Assembly (NCBI GenBank): GCA_963807085.1
Contig: CAWEBB010000024.1
Span: forward strand, 124,001-188,000
Length of the DNA: 64,000 nt
Source of the DNA: JACKII01 sp963807085
GTDB taxonomy: Bacteria > Pseudomonadota > Alphaproteobacteria > Bin95
Direction of reading: 5' to 3'
How positions within the stretch are numbered: the first letter of the stretch is position 1; every line of letters starts with the position of its first letter. The translations under genes were made by a program, and so were the position numbers. Under the pieces are notes generated by a model. The model was not told the origin of the DNA and made no database searches. It saw only the letters and a program-made list of their open reading frames with translations. Shown here in pieces: positions 62,140 to 64,000 of the stretch.

Positions 62140-62328
62140 TTAGTTCAGCAGGTCGTCTTCGCGCTCGTACAGCGCCACGAAATGGGCGAGATGCCCGGAA
62201 TCGATCTTGCTGAGACGGCCGGTTTTGCCGTCGCGAATGAACAATTCGCCGAGCGCCTCCGGTTCTTCGTCTTCATCGTCTTCGTCGAGCCAATCGTAAT
62301 CGAGGTCGAGAGCGATCATTGGATTCAT
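62140..62328 (-). CDS. Small acidic protein between leuC and leuD
   Basis: A 62-residue, strongly acidic protein (LDYDWLDEDDEDEEPEALGE, then LFIRDGKTGRLSKIDSGHLA). Its ATG overlaps the leuC stop as ATGA, and it ends 24 bases before leuD, so it is translated as part of the leu operon. The order leuC-orf-leuD and the well-formed coupling suggest a real gene. The FIRDGKTGRLSKID segment looks like a small beta hairpin. No domain is recognised. Confidence 0.7.
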   Translation of the reverse strand: MNPMIALDLDYDWLDEDDEDEEPEALGELFIRDGKTGRLSKIDSGHLAHFVALYEREDDLLN

Positions 62329-63735
62329 GAGGTGAGTTCCCGAATGTCAGCCAAATGGCCGGTGACGGCCGCCGCCGCCGCCATGGCGGGACTGACCAGA
62401 TGGGTGCGGCTGCCAGGGCCCTGGCGGCCTTCGAAATTGCGGTTTGAGGTTGAGGCTGCCCGTTGGCCCGGCGGCACCTTGTCGTCATTCATCGCGAGGC
62501 ACATGGAGCAGCCCGGCTCGCGCCATTCGAAGCCGGCCGCGATCAGGATTTCGTCCAGGCCTTCTTGCTCCGCCTGTCTTTCACCAGGCCGGAACCCGGC
62601 ACGATCAACGCGCGCACACTGTCGGCAACCTTGCGGCCCTTGGCGACTTCAGCGGCGGCGCGAATATCCTCAATCCGGCCGTTGGTGCAGGAGCCGACGA
62701 ACACCATATCGACCTTGATGTCGGTAAGCTTCTGCCCGGGCTTCAGCGCCATGTATTCGATGGAGCGCTCGACCGCCGCGCGGCGGTGCTCATCGTGGAT
62801 GGCGGCCGGGTCGGGCACGGAGGCCGTGATCGGCAAGGCATCCTGCGGGCTAGTGCCCCAGGTGACATAGGGAATAATCTCCGACGCCTCCAGCACGACT
62901 TCCTTGTCGTAGGTCGCGCCTATGTCCGACGGAAGCGTCTTCCAGTAGGCGACGGCAGCGTCCCACGCCGCGCCCTTCGGCGCGTAGGGCGGCCCTTCAG
63001 GTATTCGAATGTCGTCTCGTCCGGCGAAACCATGCCGGCGCGCGCGCCCGCTTCGATGGCCATGTTGCAGACGGTCATCCGCCCTTCCATCGAAAGTCCG
63101 CGGATCGCCTCGCCCGCAAACTCGATCACATGGCCGGTGCCGCCGGCGGTGCCGATCTTGCCAATGATCGCCAGGATCAGATCCTTCGCCGTGGTGCCGA
63201 GTGGGGGCTTGCCTTTCACGGTCACGCGCATGTTCTTGGCCGGGCGCTGGATCAATGTCTGGGTCGCCATCACATGCTCAACCTCGGACGTGCCTATACC
63301 GAAGGCGAGGCAACCGAACGCCCCGTGCGTTGCCGTGTGGCTGTCGCCGCAGACCACTGTCATGCCCGGTTGCGTCAGCCCTTGTTCTGGACCGATGATG
63401 TGCACGATGCCCTGGCGCACATCCAGAACCGGGAAGTAAGGAACTTGGAATTCCTTGATGTTCTTCTCCAGAGTTTCCACCTGGATACGCGATTGTTCGT
63501 TCTCGATACCGCCGACACGGTTGGTGGTCGGAATATTATGGTCGGCGACGGCCAATGTCTTGTCCGGGCGGCGCAGCGCACGGCCAGCCATGCGGAGGCC
63601 TTCGAACGCCTGCGGGCTAGTCACTTCATGGACAAGATGCAGGTCGATATAGATCAGACACGTTCCGTCTTCCTGGGCGGCCACCAGGTGATTTTGCCAA
63701 ATCTTATCAAAGAGGGTGCGTTGACCCGCCATCAC
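62325..63735 (-). pseudogene. leuC: 3-isopropylmalate dehydratase large subunit, two frameshifts
   Basis: Three frames together give a full LeuC of about 470 residues. The first (63735 to about 62985) has TLFDKIWQNHLVAAQEDGTC and VVCGDSHTATHGAFGCLAFG. The second (to about 62590) has the iron-sulfur ligand VDMVFVGSCTNGRIEDIRAA. The third has EWREPGCSMCLAMNDDKVPP and ends GHLADIRELTS at 62325. The first break removes one C from a CCC run near 62985. The second turns GACCAG-like sequence into GACAG near 62592. Both sit in short homopolymers and could be sequencing errors. If real, leucine synthesis is lost. Confidence 0.85.
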
Positions 63736-63765
63736 TGAGGTCTCCTAGCGTTTGCCGAACAGGCT

Positions 63766-63788
63766 GTCCCGCCCAAGGGAGGGCGGAC
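63766..63788 (-). terminator. Hairpin between rplS and leuC
   Basis: GTCCCGCCC (63766-63774) pairs with GGGCGGAC (63781-63788) with one bulged C and a six-base loop, about 30 bases upstream of leuC. It may terminate rplS transcription or sit in the leuC leader. No T tract follows on the minus strand. Confidence 0.35.
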
Positions 63789-63835
63789 GCAACAAAACCG
63801 GCCGCTCTATCTACAGCGTACCAGTGGCCCGAATC

Positions 63836-64000
63836 AATGCCGGTTCTTGGCGGCAGCCGCTTCGGCGCGCGCGGCCGCCTTGGCCTCTAAGGCATTGCGC
63901 GAAGCGCGGCTGCGCTCGGTAATGCGCGCGGACCTACCGCGGCGCTCCCGCAGATAGTACAGCTTCGCCCGACGAACCCGGCCCATGCGCACCACATCGA
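63836..64000 (-). CDS. rplS: 50S ribosomal protein L19, C-terminal part
   Basis: The minus strand entering at 64000 reads DVVRMGRVRRAKLYYLRERR, then GRSARITERSR, followed by an Ala-rich tail ending AAAAKNRH and TGA at 63836-63838. The VRRAKLYYLRxRxGKxARI-type motif is diagnostic of L19, which sits at the 30S-50S interface. The Ala/Arg/Lys-rich extension is typical of alphaproteobacteria. The start lies outside the window. leuC follows 100 bases downstream on the same strand. Confidence 0.9.

Noticed and set aside
1..64000. CRISPR arrays, tRNA, rRNA or riboswitches
   Set aside because: No regularly spaced repeats and no cloverleaf, rRNA-like or known aptamer sequence was recognised on either strand by reading. 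A covariance-model scan was not possible here.

Overview
The window is GC-rich, densely packed bacterial chromosome. The best fit is an alphaproteobacterium, probably marine and Rhodospirillales-like. This rests on gene content: rplS next to leuCD, a cox-type carbon monoxide dehydrogenase (CODH) maturation cluster, an N-ATPase operon, an NDUFA9-like reductase, tsaB-rimI and a class I-like PHA synthase. Genus cannot be assigned from the sequence alone. No rRNA, tRNA or CRISPR array was recognised.

Layout. 0.1-4.5 kb: GST, an IclR regulator and a divergent acyl-CoA synthetase plus MaoC-type hydratase pair, with inverted repeats between them. 4.7-8.4 kb: a sugar cassette (glycosyltransferase, NAD epimerase/dehydratase, DegT aminotransferase). 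8.4-15.4 kb: a minus-strand dipeptide/oligopeptide ABC operon with two tandem substrate-binding genes, joined in frame and the second one broken. 15.7-26.3 kb: an energy/carbon-storage island with a baeRF-like protein, PHA synthase, a 42-residue remnant of enoyl-ACP reductase FabI, and a complete-order N-ATPase operon (atpDCQRBEFAG). The c subunit carries a sodium-type ligand set, and a small unknown gene is coupled to atpG. 26.4-32.6 kb: an insertion-sequence graveyard with two IS110 transposases and a three-level nest (IS481-like inside an IS3-like element inside an IS5-like element). 32.6-42.6 kb: parC, a secreted subtilase, an NDUFA9-like reductase, a second GST, uppP, tsaB and rimI. 42.8-46.1 kb: a second mobile cluster with IS66 and IS1380 remnants, a DUF5372/small ORF/serine recombinase module and a second IS3-like copy. 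46.5-54.8 kb: a BON-MscS channel, an LLM oxidoreductase, a solitary HyuA, GluQ-RS, an esterase and an NhaD-type antiporter. 55-61.4 kb: a cox maturation cluster (coxG, coxD, coxE, two XdhC-type genes, a MoCF/nucleotidyltransferase pair) in which the structural subunits are reduced to a coxS'-'coxM scar. 61.5-64 kb: leuD, a small acidic coupled ORF, leuC (two frameshifts) and the rplS 3' end.

Two themes stand out. First, sodium energetics (N-ATPase, NhaD-type antiporter) sits beside PHA metabolism. Second, the region looks eroded. At least ten one-base frame breaks, two gene-end-to-gene-end deletion scars (fabI, coxS/coxM) and many IS remnants occur in 64 kb. Several breaks fall at short homopolymers, so some may be sequencing errors. 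IS-copy comparison and the clean target duplications show that much of the IS-driven decay is real.
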